Under the pieces are notes generated by a model. It searched no databases, was not told where the DNA came from, and worked only from the letters and a program-made list of their open reading frames with translations. A DNA stretch of 64,000 bases from Marisediminitalea aggregata (GTDB lineage: Bacteria > Pseudomonadota > Gammaproteobacteria > Enterobacterales > Alteromonadaceae). Position numbers and translations under genes: made by a program. Each line of letters starts with the position of its first letter. Position 1 is the first letter of the stretch. Positions 8,670 to 17,368 of the stretch are shown here, one piece after another. The stretch is from the NCBI RefSeq assembly GCF_900129565.1, contig NZ_FQWD01000001.1, positions 124,001-188,000 on the forward strand, written 5' to 3'.

Positions 8670-9728
8670 TTATTCGTCTAATCCAAGAATGCGTCGATTG
8701 CGTGTATCGCTGCTTGTTGCGCCCGCAAAATCGTCAAATGCATGGGTTGCCCGCTGAATGATATGGCTGGCAATAAACGGCGCGCCTTCTGCTGCGCCCT
8801 GATTGGAGTCTTTCAGGCAGCATTCCCACTCGAGCACCGCCCAACCTTCAAACCCGTACTGCGTCAGTTTGCTGAAGATACCTTTGAAATCTACCTGACC
8901 ATCACCCAGTGAACGGAAACGTCCCGGACGGTCTACCCAATCCTCGTAACCGCCGTACACACCGGAGCGACCCGTTGGGTTAAACTCGGCGTCTTTTACG
9001 TGGAACATCTTAATGCGGTCGTGGTAACGGTCGATGAAGTCCAGGTAATCCAGTTGTTGCAACACATAATGACTCGGGTCGAACAGAATGTTCGCACGTG
9101 GGTGGTTATCAACAGCATTCAGGAAACGCTCAAACGTTGCGCCGTCGTGAATATCTTCGCCCGGATGGATTTCGTAACACACATCCACGCCCGCTTCGTC
9201 GAAGGCATCCAAAATGGGTAACCAGCGATTCGCTAGCTCGGCAAAACCTTGTTCAACCAGACCGGCCGGACGCTGTGGCCACGGATAAACCAGGTGCCAC
9301 ATCAAAGCACCGGAGAAAGTAGCATGGGCTTTCAGGCCCAGGCGTTGACTGGCTTTAGCTGCGCATTTCAGTTGATTAATGGCCCACTCGGTACGTGCTT
9401 TGGGATTACCGTGTAAGTGCTCTGGCGCAAAGTTGTCGAACAGTTCATCGTAAGCAGGATGTACTGCCACTAACTGCCCTTGCAGGTGCGTAGAAAGCTC
9501 AGTGATTTCCACACCCGCTTTGCGGCATGTTTCCATGATTTCGTCACAGTATTCCTGACTTTCCGCAGCGCGTTCCAAATCAAAAATAGCCGGATCGCTG
9601 GTAGGCACCTGAATGCCTTTATAGCCCAGATCCGCTGCCCATGCTGCGATGGTATCCAAGCGGTTAAACGGCGCTTGATCACTTAAAAATTGTGCCAGGA
9701 ATATCGCCGGGCCTTTAATTGCAGACAT
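8670..9728 (-). CDS. Cytoplasmic sugar phosphate isomerase/epimerase-family TIM barrel
   Basis: This 352-residue protein lacks any signal peptide. The xylose-isomerase-like TIM-barrel fold is shown by 'GYKGIQVPTSDPAIFDL', 'VCYEIHPGEDIHDGATF', 'ANILFDPSHYVLQ', 'IKMFHVKDAEF' and 'GWAVLEWECC'. In this family the glutamates and histidines at the strand ends bind a divalent metal. It is the second gene of the operon, between the Gfo/Idh oxidoreductase and the permease. Related pairs (for example E. coli YcjR/YcjS) interconvert 3-keto sugars, so an isomerase or epimerase acting on an imported keto sugar is the best guess. Confidence 0.85.
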   Translation of the reverse strand: MSAIKGPAIFLAQFLSDQAPFNRLDTIAAWAADLGYKGIQVPTSDPAIFDLERAAESQEYCDEIMETCRKAGVEITELSTHLQGQLVAVHPAYDELFDNFAPEHLHGNPKARTEWAINQLKCAAKASQRLGLKAHATFSGALMWHLVYPWPQRPAGLVEQGFAELANRWLPILDAFDEAGVDVCYEIHPGEDIHDGATFERFLNAVDNHPRANILFDPSHYVLQQLDYLDFIDRYHDRIKMFHVKDAEFNPTGRSGVYGGYEDWVDRPGRFRSLGDGQVDFKGIFSKLTQYGFEGWAVLEWECCLKDSNQGAAEGAPFIASHIIQRATHAFDDFAGATSSDTRNRRILGLDE

Positions 9729-9788
9729 TGTTTACTCTCCTGCTTATGTATTCTTAACTGGCGCGCACAACGCACCGCGCTAACGAAC

Positions 9789-10934
9789 CTATAGGGTTAG
9801 GGCCGTCCATTTTTGATCGCTGTTTTGGCTTTCCAGCATGGTGGCAATGAAGGCCATTCCACGTAAACCTTCTGCCAGACCCGGCACACCGTCTGCTGCG
9901 CCTTGCTGGCCACTGCGGATAGCCTGCGCAAACAAGGTGTACAGGTTGCCCATGGCTTCCAGATACCCTTCAGGGTGTCCAACCGGAATGCGACAGCGTT
10001 TCAAGGCTTCTTCACATAACCCTGGCTGCCCCTGGCCACCACGTAAAATAGTCATTGGCTTATCAAGCGAGCGAACAATCAGTGAGTCCGGACGCATCTG
10101 GAACCACTCCAGGCCGCCTTTGTCGCCGTAAACGCGAATCTTCAGGCCGTTTTCCTCGCCTGCTGCAACCTGGCTGGCAATGAGTACGCCCGACGCGTTG
10201 TTGTCGAATTTAAGGAACGCGGCACCGTCGTCATCGAGACGACGACCTGGAATATGCGTGTGTAAATCAGCACACAGGTGGGTCACTTTGCTACCGGTAA
10301 CAAACTCGGCCATATTAAATGCGTGGGTGCCGATATCGCCCATACAACCACTGCCGCCAGACTGGGCAGGGTCGGTACGCCAACTGGCTTGTTTGTTGTC
10401 GTCCGCTTCCAAATTATTACTTAGCCAGCCTTGCGGGTACTCCACATAGACCTTGCGAATGGTGCCAAGCTCGCCGGTAGCAACCAGATGACGGGCTTGC
10501 CACACCATAGGATAGCCAATATAGGTATGCGCTAAGCCCAGCAGTGCACCTGAGTCTGCCAGCACTGATTCAAGGGATTGCGCTTCTTCTAAATTGATTG
10601 CCAGCGGCTTTTCGCAGAACACGTTAAAACCGGCTTCCAGTGCGGCTTTGGTAACAGGTACATGCAAATGGTTTGGAGTAACGACGGCAATAGCCTGTAC
10701 GCGTTGCTCTTCAGGCAACTTAAGTTCGCCTTCGATAAGGGCTTCCCAACTGCTGTACGCGCGATCTTCGGAAATACACAGCTGATTCGCTGTCGCCAGA
10801 TTATTCTCAGGATTACGGCTAAACGCGCCAGCCACCAAATCATACTGCCCATCTAACCCGGCTGCAGCTCGGTGCACCGCACCAATGAAGGCGCCTTGAC
10901 CGCCGCCTACCATACCAAGTCGAATTTTCTGCAT
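9789..10934 (-). CDS. Gfo/Idh/MocA-family NAD(P)-dependent oxidoreductase
   Basis: This 381-residue protein has an N-terminal Rossmann fold (GMVGGGQGAFIGAVHR, residues 8-23), the family EKP motif in 'VFCEKPLAI' near residue 97, and a C-terminal alpha/beta domain with 'GDIGTHAFNMAEF', where the catalytic Asp/His lie. Members oxidise or reduce sugar hydroxyls, often at C3. It is the promoter-proximal gene of the leftward operon, with AGGAGC upstream of its ATG, and would reduce a 3-keto intermediate back to a common sugar or do the reverse. No signal peptide, so it acts in the cytoplasm. Confidence 0.87.
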   Translation of the reverse strand: MQKIRLGMVGGGQGAFIGAVHRAAAGLDGQYDLVAGAFSRNPENNLATANQLCISEDRAYSSWEALIEGELKLPEEQRVQAIAVVTPNHLHVPVTKAALEAGFNVFCEKPLAINLEEAQSLESVLADSGALLGLAHTYIGYPMVWQARHLVATGELGTIRKVYVEYPQGWLSNNLEADDNKQASWRTDPAQSGGSGCMGDIGTHAFNMAEFVTGSKVTHLCADLHTHIPGRRLDDDGAAFLKFDNNASGVLIASQVAAGEENGLKIRVYGDKGGLEWFQMRPDSLIVRSLDKPMTILRGGQGQPGLCEEALKRCRIPVGHPEGYLEAMGNLYTLFAQAIRSGQQGAADGVPGLAEGLRGMAFIATMLESQNSDQKWTALTL

Positions 10935-11072
10935 GTTTGCTCCTATCTTAGCCAGGCTCGTCTACAGGTGTGTAAGCGTTGAGTGAACGGGTTTCAGAAT
11001 GCTTGGAATAACCCTACTCACAACAGCATTTCACTTTACACCACATGTGTCCAAGATGTTAATTTTGTAAAA

Positions 11073-11088
11073 ATGTAACGGATTACAT
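11073..11088. promoter_or_regulatory. LacI-type operator 1
   Basis: ATGTAACGGATTACAT: the arms ATGTAA and TTACAT are perfect inverted repeats around CGGA. It lies about 140 bases before the leftward oxidoreductase start and shares arms and core with operator 2, so one regulator probably binds both. Confidence 0.7.
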
Positions 11089-11244
11089 TCGAGTATATCA
11101 AGATCGCATGCCTGATCCAGTCTTAATTTACTTAATTTTTTAACAAATAGTCGAATAAGAACCGACAAAATGCGCGATAAATGCCCCGAAATACGGTTTT
11201 TTACAGAATTTGTCTTTGCATTCTTTTAACAATTAGAGTAAAAG

Positions 11245-11260
11245 ATGTTATCGGTTACAT
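11245..11260. promoter_or_regulatory. LacI-type operator 2
   Basis: ATGTTATCGGTTACAT is an imperfect palindrome with central CG, 40 bases before the TTG start of the lacI gene. This position suits autoregulation of the repressor. Together with operator 1 it gives a consensus of TGTWAYSGRTTACA type. Confidence 0.7.
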
Positions 11261-11300
11261 TTACACAAAATAAAGTAAAGAACAGTTGTAGGAGAAGAGG

Positions 11301-12317
11301 TTGTCAACGATTCGTGAAGTAGCAGACATGGCAGGCGTCTCTGTGGCAACCGTGTCACGTACGCTGCAGCAACCTGATCGCGTCTCTCCTAAAACCCGCG
11401 TTCGCGTGCAGGAAGCCATTGATCACCTGGGCTACAAACCTAACCTGATGGCAGTGAAATTCCGTTCAGGTAAAACCCAGGTATTGGTAGCACTCGTGCC
11501 TACTGTTGCCAACGTGTTCTTTGCTCGAGTAATAAAAGGCATGCAGGAAGCAGCAGCCTCTCAGGGGTACTCACTACTGCTAATGAATACCATGGGCGAC
11601 GACGACATCGAGCGAAACTGCGCCAAGCTCGTCGACACCTCCCAGGCAGATGGCGTGATCCAGTTACGCGCCTTTAACCCGTTTGCACCCGACCAGTTCC
11701 AGTCTGAAGCGTTATTACCTATGGTCAATGCATGTGAAATTGTCGACGGTGCGCGCTTCCCAACCGTCACGCTGGACAACCGCGCTGCGGCGAAAGCCAT
11801 GACCGAACATCTGATTTCGCTGGGACATCGCCGCATAGCCATGGTGAAAGGTCCGCAATCCAGTCCGCTTACCCGCGATCGTTTAGCGGGATACGAAGAT
11901 GCCCTCAAAGCTGCCGGCCTCAGTATCGATGATTCGCTACTGTGCGCCGGTGACTTTACGCTATCGTCGGGTTACCGGGCGGCTACGACGCTGCTGAGTT
12001 TACCCAAACGCCCAACGGCCATTTTTTGTGAAAACGACGAAATGGCCATGGGAGCGATGCGTAAAGTACGCGAAGCCGGCTTGTCTATTCCTGAAGATAT
12101 CTCTATTGCTGGTTTCGACAACATTGCCTTTTCGGCTTATGCCGAACCACCGCTGACCACCATTGCACAGCCCGCTGAAGAATTCGGCGAGACCGCCGTC
12201 AATGTACTAATCGACGTGCTGAACGGCAAAACCAAGCACGCCTTGAAGGTGATATTGCCTTTTGAACTGATCACCCGACAAAGCACTGGCCCAGCGCCAG
12301 ATTCAGCTAACCCATAA
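11301..12317 (+). CDS. LacI-family transcriptional regulator of the glycoside-oxidation locus
   Basis: This 338-residue protein begins at a TTG, supported by GGAG about seven bases upstream and by the family N-terminus that follows at once. The DNA-binding head is residues 2-50 (TIREVADMAGVSVATVSRTL, then the hinge helix 'YKPNLMAVKFRSGKT'). A periplasmic-binding-protein-like effector domain with 'TAIFCENDEMAMGAM' and 'SIAGFDNIAFS' follows. It faces the seven-gene operon across two LacI-type palindromes, one just in front of its own start, so it probably represses both itself and the operon until a sugar inducer appears. The TIM-barrel gene follows after 14 bases. Confidence 0.88.
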   Translation: MSTIREVADMAGVSVATVSRTLQQPDRVSPKTRVRVQEAIDHLGYKPNLMAVKFRSGKTQVLVALVPTVANVFFARVIKGMQEAAASQGYSLLLMNTMGDDDIERNCAKLVDTSQADGVIQLRAFNPFAPDQFQSEALLPMVNACEIVDGARFPTVTLDNRAAAKAMTEHLISLGHRRIAMVKGPQSSPLTRDRLAGYEDALKAAGLSIDDSLLCAGDFTLSSGYRAATTLLSLPKRPTAIFCENDEMAMGAMRKVREAGLSIPEDISIAGFDNIAFSAYAEPPLTTIAQPAEEFGETAVNVLIDVLNGKTKHALKVILPFELITRQSTGPAPDSANP

Positions 12318-12331
12318 TAAGGAACGTAACC

Positions 12332-13195
12332 ATGTCTAAACTAACGCTAAATCGCCGCCGTTTCCTGCAAGTCAGTGCAACCGGTATGGGGGCGTTGCTG
12401 GGTGCCGCAGCATGTAAACCGGCAGCCACCGTTGCATCGTCTTCTGCACCTGCTTTACCTGTAGGTTTGCAGCTTTACACACTTCGCAGCATGATGGAAA
12501 AAAGCGTAGCTGAGACGCTGGCGTTGGTGGCTGAAGTGGGCTATAAAGAAGTGGAACTGGCCGGCTTGTTTGGCAACACTCCACAACAGTTTGCCGATTT
12601 GCTGAAGTCGAACGGCTTAACCAGCCCCTCTACTCATGTTATGCCGCACCTGCTCAGAGCAGACTTGGAAGCACACCTGGATGCCGCCGACGCATTAGGC
12701 CACAAATACATTGTGGTGCCTTATTTAATGCCGGAAGACCGCAAGAGTATTGAAGACTACTACAGCCTGATTGATGAAATGAACGTGTGGGGCGAGAAAT
12801 GTAAGCAACGTGGTATTCAGTTGGCTTACCACAATCACGACTTTGAATTCCAAGAACTGGATGGTCAATTGCCTTATGACCTTATTCTTGAGCGCTGTGA
12901 CAGTGAGTTACTCGCTATGGAGTTAGACCTGTACTGGACTGTGAAAGCGGGTTTTGATCCGGTTGAATTGTTCAAGCGCCAGCCTGGCCGCTTCAAAATG
13001 TGGCATGTGAAAGATCTTGCTCAAGACGGCAGTTTCGCCGACGTGGGCAAAGGCACCATTGACTTCGCCACTATCTTCGCAAATGGCGAACTGGCGGGTA
13101 TTGAGCACAAGTTCGTGGAGCGCGACCAAACAGACGATCTGGTTCGTACTATCAGTCAGGGCTTCTCGGCGGTTACTACACTGCAAAGCAAGTAG
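12332..13195 (+). CDS. Lipoprotein/Tat-type TIM barrel, sugar isomerase-like
   Basis: This 287-residue protein has a Tat motif (NRRRFLQ, residues 7-13) and a hydrophobic stretch ending in a lipobox-like 'LLGAAAC' (Cys near residue 28), so it should be a Tat-exported lipoprotein. The mature part is a xylose-isomerase-like TIM barrel: 'VGLQLYTLR', 'YKEVELAGLFG', 'QLAYHNHDFEF', 'LLAMELDLYWTVKAG' and 'FKMWHVKDLA'. The Glu/His/Asp set for a metal site is present. It is the third such barrel of the locus, co-transcribed with lacI and followed by a terminator. The fold and sorting are clear, the substrate is not. Confidence 0.83.
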   Translation: MSKLTLNRRRFLQVSATGMGALLGAAACKPAATVASSSAPALPVGLQLYTLRSMMEKSVAETLALVAEVGYKEVELAGLFGNTPQQFADLLKSNGLTSPSTHVMPHLLRADLEAHLDAADALGHKYIVVPYLMPEDRKSIEDYYSLIDEMNVWGEKCKQRGIQLAYHNHDFEFQELDGQLPYDLILERCDSELLAMELDLYWTVKAGFDPVELFKRQPGRFKMWHVKDLAQDGSFADVGKGTIDFATIFANGELAGIEHKFVERDQTDDLVRTISQGFSAVTTLQSK

Positions 13196-13212
13196 CACTA
13201 AGCTATATAGCA

Positions 13213-13249
13213 AAACCGACGGTACGTATTACGGCCGTCGGTTTTTTTA
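13213..13249 (+). terminator. Terminator of the lacI / TIM-barrel transcript
   Basis: AAACCGACGG and CCGTCGGTTT pair perfectly (10 bp) around a 12-base loop and are followed by seven Ts, 18 bases past the TIM-barrel stop codon. Confidence 0.92.
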
Positions 13250-13271
13250 TTCTTCGAAATTTTTGCGGACA

Positions 13272-13667
13272 CTACATCATTTTAAATGTGAAAAGATTAT
13301 GTAAGCCCGTCATCGGTTGTCTGCGTCCGTCTTTCATAGGCGGCTGATATTCCCAGCCTTCTAGCGCTTCGATCGACGCCTCTTCAAACAGCCCTTTAGG
13401 GCTGGCGTCAACCACTTTAATATCTACGGGTTTGCCACTTTCATCGACGTTGTACTGTAATAGTACCCAGCCGTTTTGCAAGATAATGCTTGAAGATGTT
13501 TTGGTTATCGCTGCATCGGGATATTCTGGATTTTTGTATTTCAGTAGTGTTGGCTCGGGTGTCATTACCGGGACTGAGGGAGTGGGTCTTGGCGCTGGGC
13601 GCGCAACCGTTGTCACCGAGCAGGCGGTGATTAATGTCAGTAAACAAGCAACTAACAGGTATTTCAT
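13272..13667 (-). CDS. Small lipoprotein with TonB C-terminal domain
   Basis: This 131-residue protein starts with a lipoprotein signal (lipobox LITAC, Cys16). A Pro/Arg/Thr-rich linker (about 23-40) and a TonB-C-like domain (about 45-131) follow, including 'NGWVLLQYNVDESGKPVDIKVVDASPKG' features and 'ALEGWEYQP'. AAGGA precedes the ATG. The protein lacks the long spacer and inner-membrane helix of a true TonB, so it may be a periplasmic adaptor for an outer-membrane receptor or a cell-envelope scaffold. It stands alone between convergent transcripts. Confidence 0.78.
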   Translation of the reverse strand: MKYLLVACLLTLITACSVTTVARPAPRPTPSVPVMTPEPTLLKYKNPEYPDAAITKTSSSIILQNGWVLLQYNVDESGKPVDIKVVDASPKGLFEEASIEALEGWEYQPPMKDGRRQPMTGLHNLFTFKMM

Positions 13668-13747
13668 GGTGTCTTCCTTGAGTATTTTTATTGTTCAAAA
13701 AACACTCTAGCAGACGCTATAAAATTCGAAAAGACTTTTTAGAGAAG

Positions 13748-13779
13748 CCAAAATAAAGCAGGGTGCAAAACACCCTGCC
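13748..13779 (-). terminator. Terminator downstream of acnA
   Basis: On the minus strand GCAGGGTG pairs with CACCCTGC around a 5-base loop, followed by TTTATTTT. It lies 9 bases after the acnA stop codon. Confidence 0.85.
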
Positions 13780-13787
13780 CGCCATTA

Positions 13788-16502
13788 TTATTGTGTCAGA
13801 AAACGCCTGATCACATAGTGCAGAATGCCGCCGTGCTGATAGTAGGTAAACTCATTACCGGTATCAATACGGACCTGCAACTCTACATCCCGGTGGTTGC
13901 CGTTATCATCGGTGATGGTCATGGTGGTCGTCTTTTGACCTGCACTAACCGGCGCAATAGAGAAGCTTTCGTTGCCGCTAATGTTCAGTGAATCTGCGCT
14001 GTCTCCTTCATTAAACTGCAACGGCAAAATTCCCATACCAATTAGATTTGAACGGTGAATTCGCTCAAAACTCTCGGCAATGACTGCGCGTACGCCCATG
14101 AGAGCTGGCCCTTTTGCCGCCCAGTCGCGACTGGAGCCTGTACCATATTCTTTGCCCCCGATCACAATCGCCGGTGTTCCCTCTTCCTTGTAACGCATTG
14201 CCGCGTCGTAAATCGACATGGCATCGCCTGAAGGAAAGTGAGTGGTTGCACTGCCGGTGGTACCAGGCGCCAATTGGTTCTTTAACCGCACATTGGCGAA
14301 CGTACCGCGCATCATTACCTCATGGTTACCCCGACGAGAACCATAGGAGTTAAAGTCGGCCGGGCTAACACCGAGAGATTGCAGATATTGGCCAGCCGGG
14401 CTATCCGGCGCAATAGAGCCCGCCGGCGAAATATGGTCAGTGGTAATGGAGTCGCCCACTTTCACCAGACAACGTGCGGCATCGATTGCCCCCACTTCAT
14501 CAGGTTCGGCAGACATGGATTCAAAAAATGGCGGATGCTTGATATAGGTAGACTCAGGCCAGTCATAAACGGCCGTGTCACTGGTGTCCAAATCAGTCCA
14601 AACACTGCTGCCCGTGAACACATCAGCATATTTGGCCTTAAATATCTCTCCGGACACGTGCTCAGCAATATAATCCGCAATTTCTTCGCTGCTCGGCCAC
14701 AGGTCTTTCAAATACACCGGATTACCGTCTTTATCCTGACCCAGAGGCGCCTTGGTGATATCGATTTTCATGTTGCCAGCCAGCGCATAGGCAACCACCA
14801 ATGGCGGAGACGCCAGGTAGTTAGCAGCGACTTCAGGGTGTATACGGCCTTCAAAATTGCGGTTACCCGACAGCACCGAGGTAACCGAGAGCTTCGCGCC
14901 TTGAATGGCTTTTTCAATGGGTTCAGGCAGTGGACCAGAATTACCGATACAGGTTGTACAGCCGTATCCAACCAGGTTGAATCCAAGCGCTTCCAAATGC
15001 GGCATTAGGCCTGCGTCGTCCAGATACTGGGTTACGACCTGAGACCCGGGAGCCAAAGATGTTTTCACCCAGGGTTTACGGGTTAACCCCAGCTCGTTGG
15101 CTTTTTTCGCCAGCAGCCCTGCACCAATCAATACCGACGGGTTTGAGGTGTTGGTACAACTTGTAATTGCTGCAATGACCACTGCCCCGTCTTCAAGATT
15201 GAATGACTCACCGTCAAATTCCACATAGGATGCATGGTTCTCGTCAACGACTGGCGCTGCGCCCCCCTCAGCGACAAACTCGTTTGCCTGAGTCACATCA
15301 GTGATGTCAATTTGCTCTGACAACCAACGTTCGTAGGCACTGGCGGCTTGCGCTAATGCAATGCGGTCCTGCGGCCGTTTAGGGCCCGCAACCGAGGGCA
15401 CCACATCGCCTAAATCCAGTTCCAGGGTTTCATGGTAAGTAGCATCTTTACTGGTGTCGTCATGCCACAAGCCGGCATGTTTGGCGTATGCCTCTACCAG
15501 TTTGATTTGCTGCTCATCACGTCCGGTAAGTTGAAGATAATTTAAGGCAACCTGATCTAAGGGAAAAATCCCGCAGGTCGCGCCGTATTCAGGCGCCATG
15601 TTAGCTATGGTGGCTCGGTCGGCGGTTGTGAGAGACGACAAACCGGGGCCGTAGAATTCTACAAACTTGCCCACTACGCCGTGGTTGCGAAGTTGTTCAG
15701 TAATGGTAAGAACCATATCGGTGGCTGTCACGCCGGGTTTAAGGCTACCCGTTAATCTGAAACCCACGACTTCCGGTAACAGCATAGTAACCGGTTGCCC
15801 TAACATTGCAGCTTCAGCCTCTATGCCTCCGACACCCCAGCCCAATACACCTAAGCCGTTGATCATAGTGGTGTGCGAGTCAGTGCCTACCAGAGTATCC
15901 GGATAGACCACGGTTTCCTGCCCTTGCTCGTTGGCAAATACGCATCGCGCCAGGTATTCCAGGTTTACCTGATGGACGATCCCCCGCCCCGGCGGCACTA
16001 CCTTAAAGTTATCGAATGACGACTGGCCCCATTTTAAAAACTGGTAGCGTTCTTTGTTGCGCTGTACTTCAATGGCAGTGTTTTTCTCCAGCGCATCCGG
16101 TTGTGCAAAGTGGTCCACCATCACAGAATGGTCAATAACCAATTCAACCGGATTGAGCGGATTAATGGCCTGAGCATCACCGCCAAGTCGATTTACTGCG
16201 TCGCGCATTGCAGCCAAATCAACAATGGCAGGCACGCCAGTGAAATCCTGCAGAATGACTCTGGCTGGCACAAACGCGATTTCATGCTCTACTGGCTTTG
16301 CGGTGTCCCAAGTTGCTACCGTTTCAATATCATTGGCGGTAACAAACTCACTGTCTTCGTGCCGCAGTAGGTTCTCTAATAAAATTTTTATACAAAAAGG
16401 CAGGCGTGATAAGTCGTAACGTTCAGACAGCGCATTTAAATTCACTGCGCGATATTGATGGTCACCCACCGTTAACGATGAAAACGATTGGTATTGTGTC
16501 AT
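13788..16502 (-). CDS. acnA: Aconitate hydratase A
   Basis: This 904-residue protein has the length and motifs of the monomeric AcnA/IRP1-type aconitase, which interconverts citrate and isocitrate in the TCA cycle in the cytoplasm. The 4Fe-4S ligands are seen as '[13 protein letters not shown]' and '[13 protein letters not shown]'. Other hallmarks are '[22 protein letters not shown]', '[17 protein letters not shown]' and the swivelling-domain '[17 protein letters not shown]'. It is monocistronic with its own terminator. A moonlighting RNA-binding role of the apo-enzyme is known for the family and cannot be judged here. Confidence 0.97.
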   Translation of the reverse strand: MTQYQSFSSLTVGDHQYRAVNLNALSERYDLSRLPFCIKILLENLLRHEDSEFVTANDIETVATWDTAKPVEHEIAFVPARVILQDFTGVPAIVDLAAMRDAVNRLGGDAQAINPLNPVELVIDHSVMVDHFAQPDALEKNTAIEVQRNKERYQFLKWGQSSFDNFKVVPPGRGIVHQVNLEYLARCVFANEQGQETVVYPDTLVGTDSHTTMINGLGVLGWGVGGIEAEAAMLGQPVTMLLPEVVGFRLTGSLKPGVTATDMVLTITEQLRNHGVVGKFVEFYGPGLSSLTTADRATIANMAPEYGATCGIFPLDQVALNYLQLTGRDEQQIKLVEAYAKHAGLWHDDTSKDATYHETLELDLGDVVPSVAGPKRPQDRIALAQAASAYERWLSEQIDITDVTQANEFVAEGGAAPVVDENHASYVEFDGESFNLEDGAVVIAAITSCTNTSNPSVLIGAGLLAKKANELGLTRKPWVKTSLAPGSQVVTQYLDDAGLMPHLEALGFNLVGYGCTTCIGNSGPLPEPIEKAIQGAKLSVTSVLSGNRNFEGRIHPEVAANYLASPPLVVAYALAGNMKIDITKAPLGQDKDGNPVYLKDLWPSSEEIADYIAEHVSGEIFKAKYADVFTGSSVWTDLDTSDTAVYDWPESTYIKHPPFFESMSAEPDEVGAIDAARCLVKVGDSITTDHISPAGSIAPDSPAGQYLQSLGVSPADFNSYGSRRGNHEVMMRGTFANVRLKNQLAPGTTGSATTHFPSGDAMSIYDAAMRYKEEGTPAIVIGGKEYGTGSSRDWAAKGPALMGVRAVIAESFERIHRSNLIGMGILPLQFNEGDSADSLNISGNESFSIAPVSAGQKTTTMTITDDNGNHRDVELQVRIDTGNEFTYYQHGGILHYVIRRFLTQ

Positions 16503-16846
16503 GTTGCTGCATCCTTATATTGGCACATGCTGATTGCAGACCGCTTCCAACAACCCGGTCCTGTCTGCGGTACTAACCTGGCAGAGTGCAAAAAGCCGTG
16601 CATGAATGAAATTTCACACTATTCCTACGTACCGAGTACGGGAAAAAGTTCACTTCTCATCGTGACATTACGCCGTATAGACGCTGCCAAATGATTAATG
16701 AATTGTTAATAAATATCGTGCATTCGGTAACGCCCTTCGGTATGCTCATGGAATAATTATAAGACGTCAGCAACAAGCAACAGTTCGTCCAATAGGTCAA
16801 ATACCCGTTGGATTGACACCCTGATTGCCTGAAGACGGAGAACAAC
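16503..16846. other. Divergent gap between acnA and the cupin gene
   Basis: These 344 bases hold the promoters of both flanking genes. The only notable element is a short palindrome CGTAC-CGA-GTACG (16628-16640). No gene or strong promoter could be assigned with confidence. Confidence 0.4.
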
Positions 16847-17305
16847 ATGCACCCTCTTATTGAGAAATTAAGGCTGGAACCGCACCCGGAAGGTGGGTAT
16901 TACCGGCAGATTTATCGCTCAACAACGGAAGTTAAATCACCTAAACATGGACTGGCTCGGCCAGCGGTGACACATATTTACTTTTTGTTGTTAAAGGGTC
17001 AGGTGAGCCGTTTTCACCGGGTTTTGCACGACGAAATCTGGAATCATTACAGCGGCGCCCCTTTAACGCTTTATCAGTTGCATCAACAGCAACTTCACGA
17101 GAAGCGCATTGGCGGCGAAGATAATGATATGGCTGCAATAGTGCCTGGCGGGCATTTCCAGGCAGCAGAAACTACCGGTGATTACTCTCTGGTAGGGTGT
17201 TCTGTTGCCCCAGGCTTTGATTTTGCTGACTTCAGCTTTATTGATGAGCCTAGTCTGCGTCAATGGATAGAACTGGCGCACCCGCACCTGAACAAGTTTC
17301 TATAA
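16847..17305 (+). CDS. Cupin superfamily (DUF985 / Cupin_5) protein
   Basis: This 152-residue cytoplasmic protein starts 'MHPLIEKLRLEPHPEGGYY', the signature of the DUF985/Cupin_5 family. It continues with the cupin core 'SRFHRVLHDEIWNHYSGAPL', whose histidines and glutamate are candidate metal ligands, and ends 'GCSVAPGFDFADFSF'. GGAG lies in front of the ATG. Members are small beta-barrel proteins, some suspected to act on sugars or nucleotides, but the reaction here is unknown. It is monocistronic with a terminator close behind. Confidence 0.85.
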   Translation: MHPLIEKLRLEPHPEGGYYRQIYRSTTEVKSPKHGLARPAVTHIYFLLLKGQVSRFHRVLHDEIWNHYSGAPLTLYQLHQQQLHEKRIGGEDNDMAAIVPGGHFQAAETTGDYSLVGCSVAPGFDFADFSFIDEPSLRQWIELAHPHLNKFL

Positions 17306-17346
17306 GCGGCCCCCTCACCAGCGCGAGGACTGTGGCCGCTTCTTTT
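17304..17346 (+). terminator. Terminator of the cupin gene
   Basis: AAGCGGCC (overlapping the stop codon) pairs with GGCCGCTT around a 22-base loop, followed by CTTTT. It lies between the convergent cupin and DUF5916 genes. Confidence 0.65.
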
Positions 17347-17368
17347 CCATATCTGCTTTTTTTAAACA

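Larger units (their letters stand above)
10935..11300. promoter_or_regulatory. Divergent control region of the glycoside-oxidation locus
   Basis: This 366-base AT-rich gap separates the leftward seven-gene operon from the rightward lacI gene. It contains two related 16-bp palindromes (11073-11088 and 11245-11260), both with the central CG typical of LacI-family operators. No convincing -35/-10 pair could be fixed by eye on either strand. Confidence 0.75.

Noticed and set aside
14322..15008. 228-residue plus-strand frame opposite acnA
   Set aside because: It is antisense to the conserved aconitase coding region, rich in Arg/Ile/His, with no recognisable domain.
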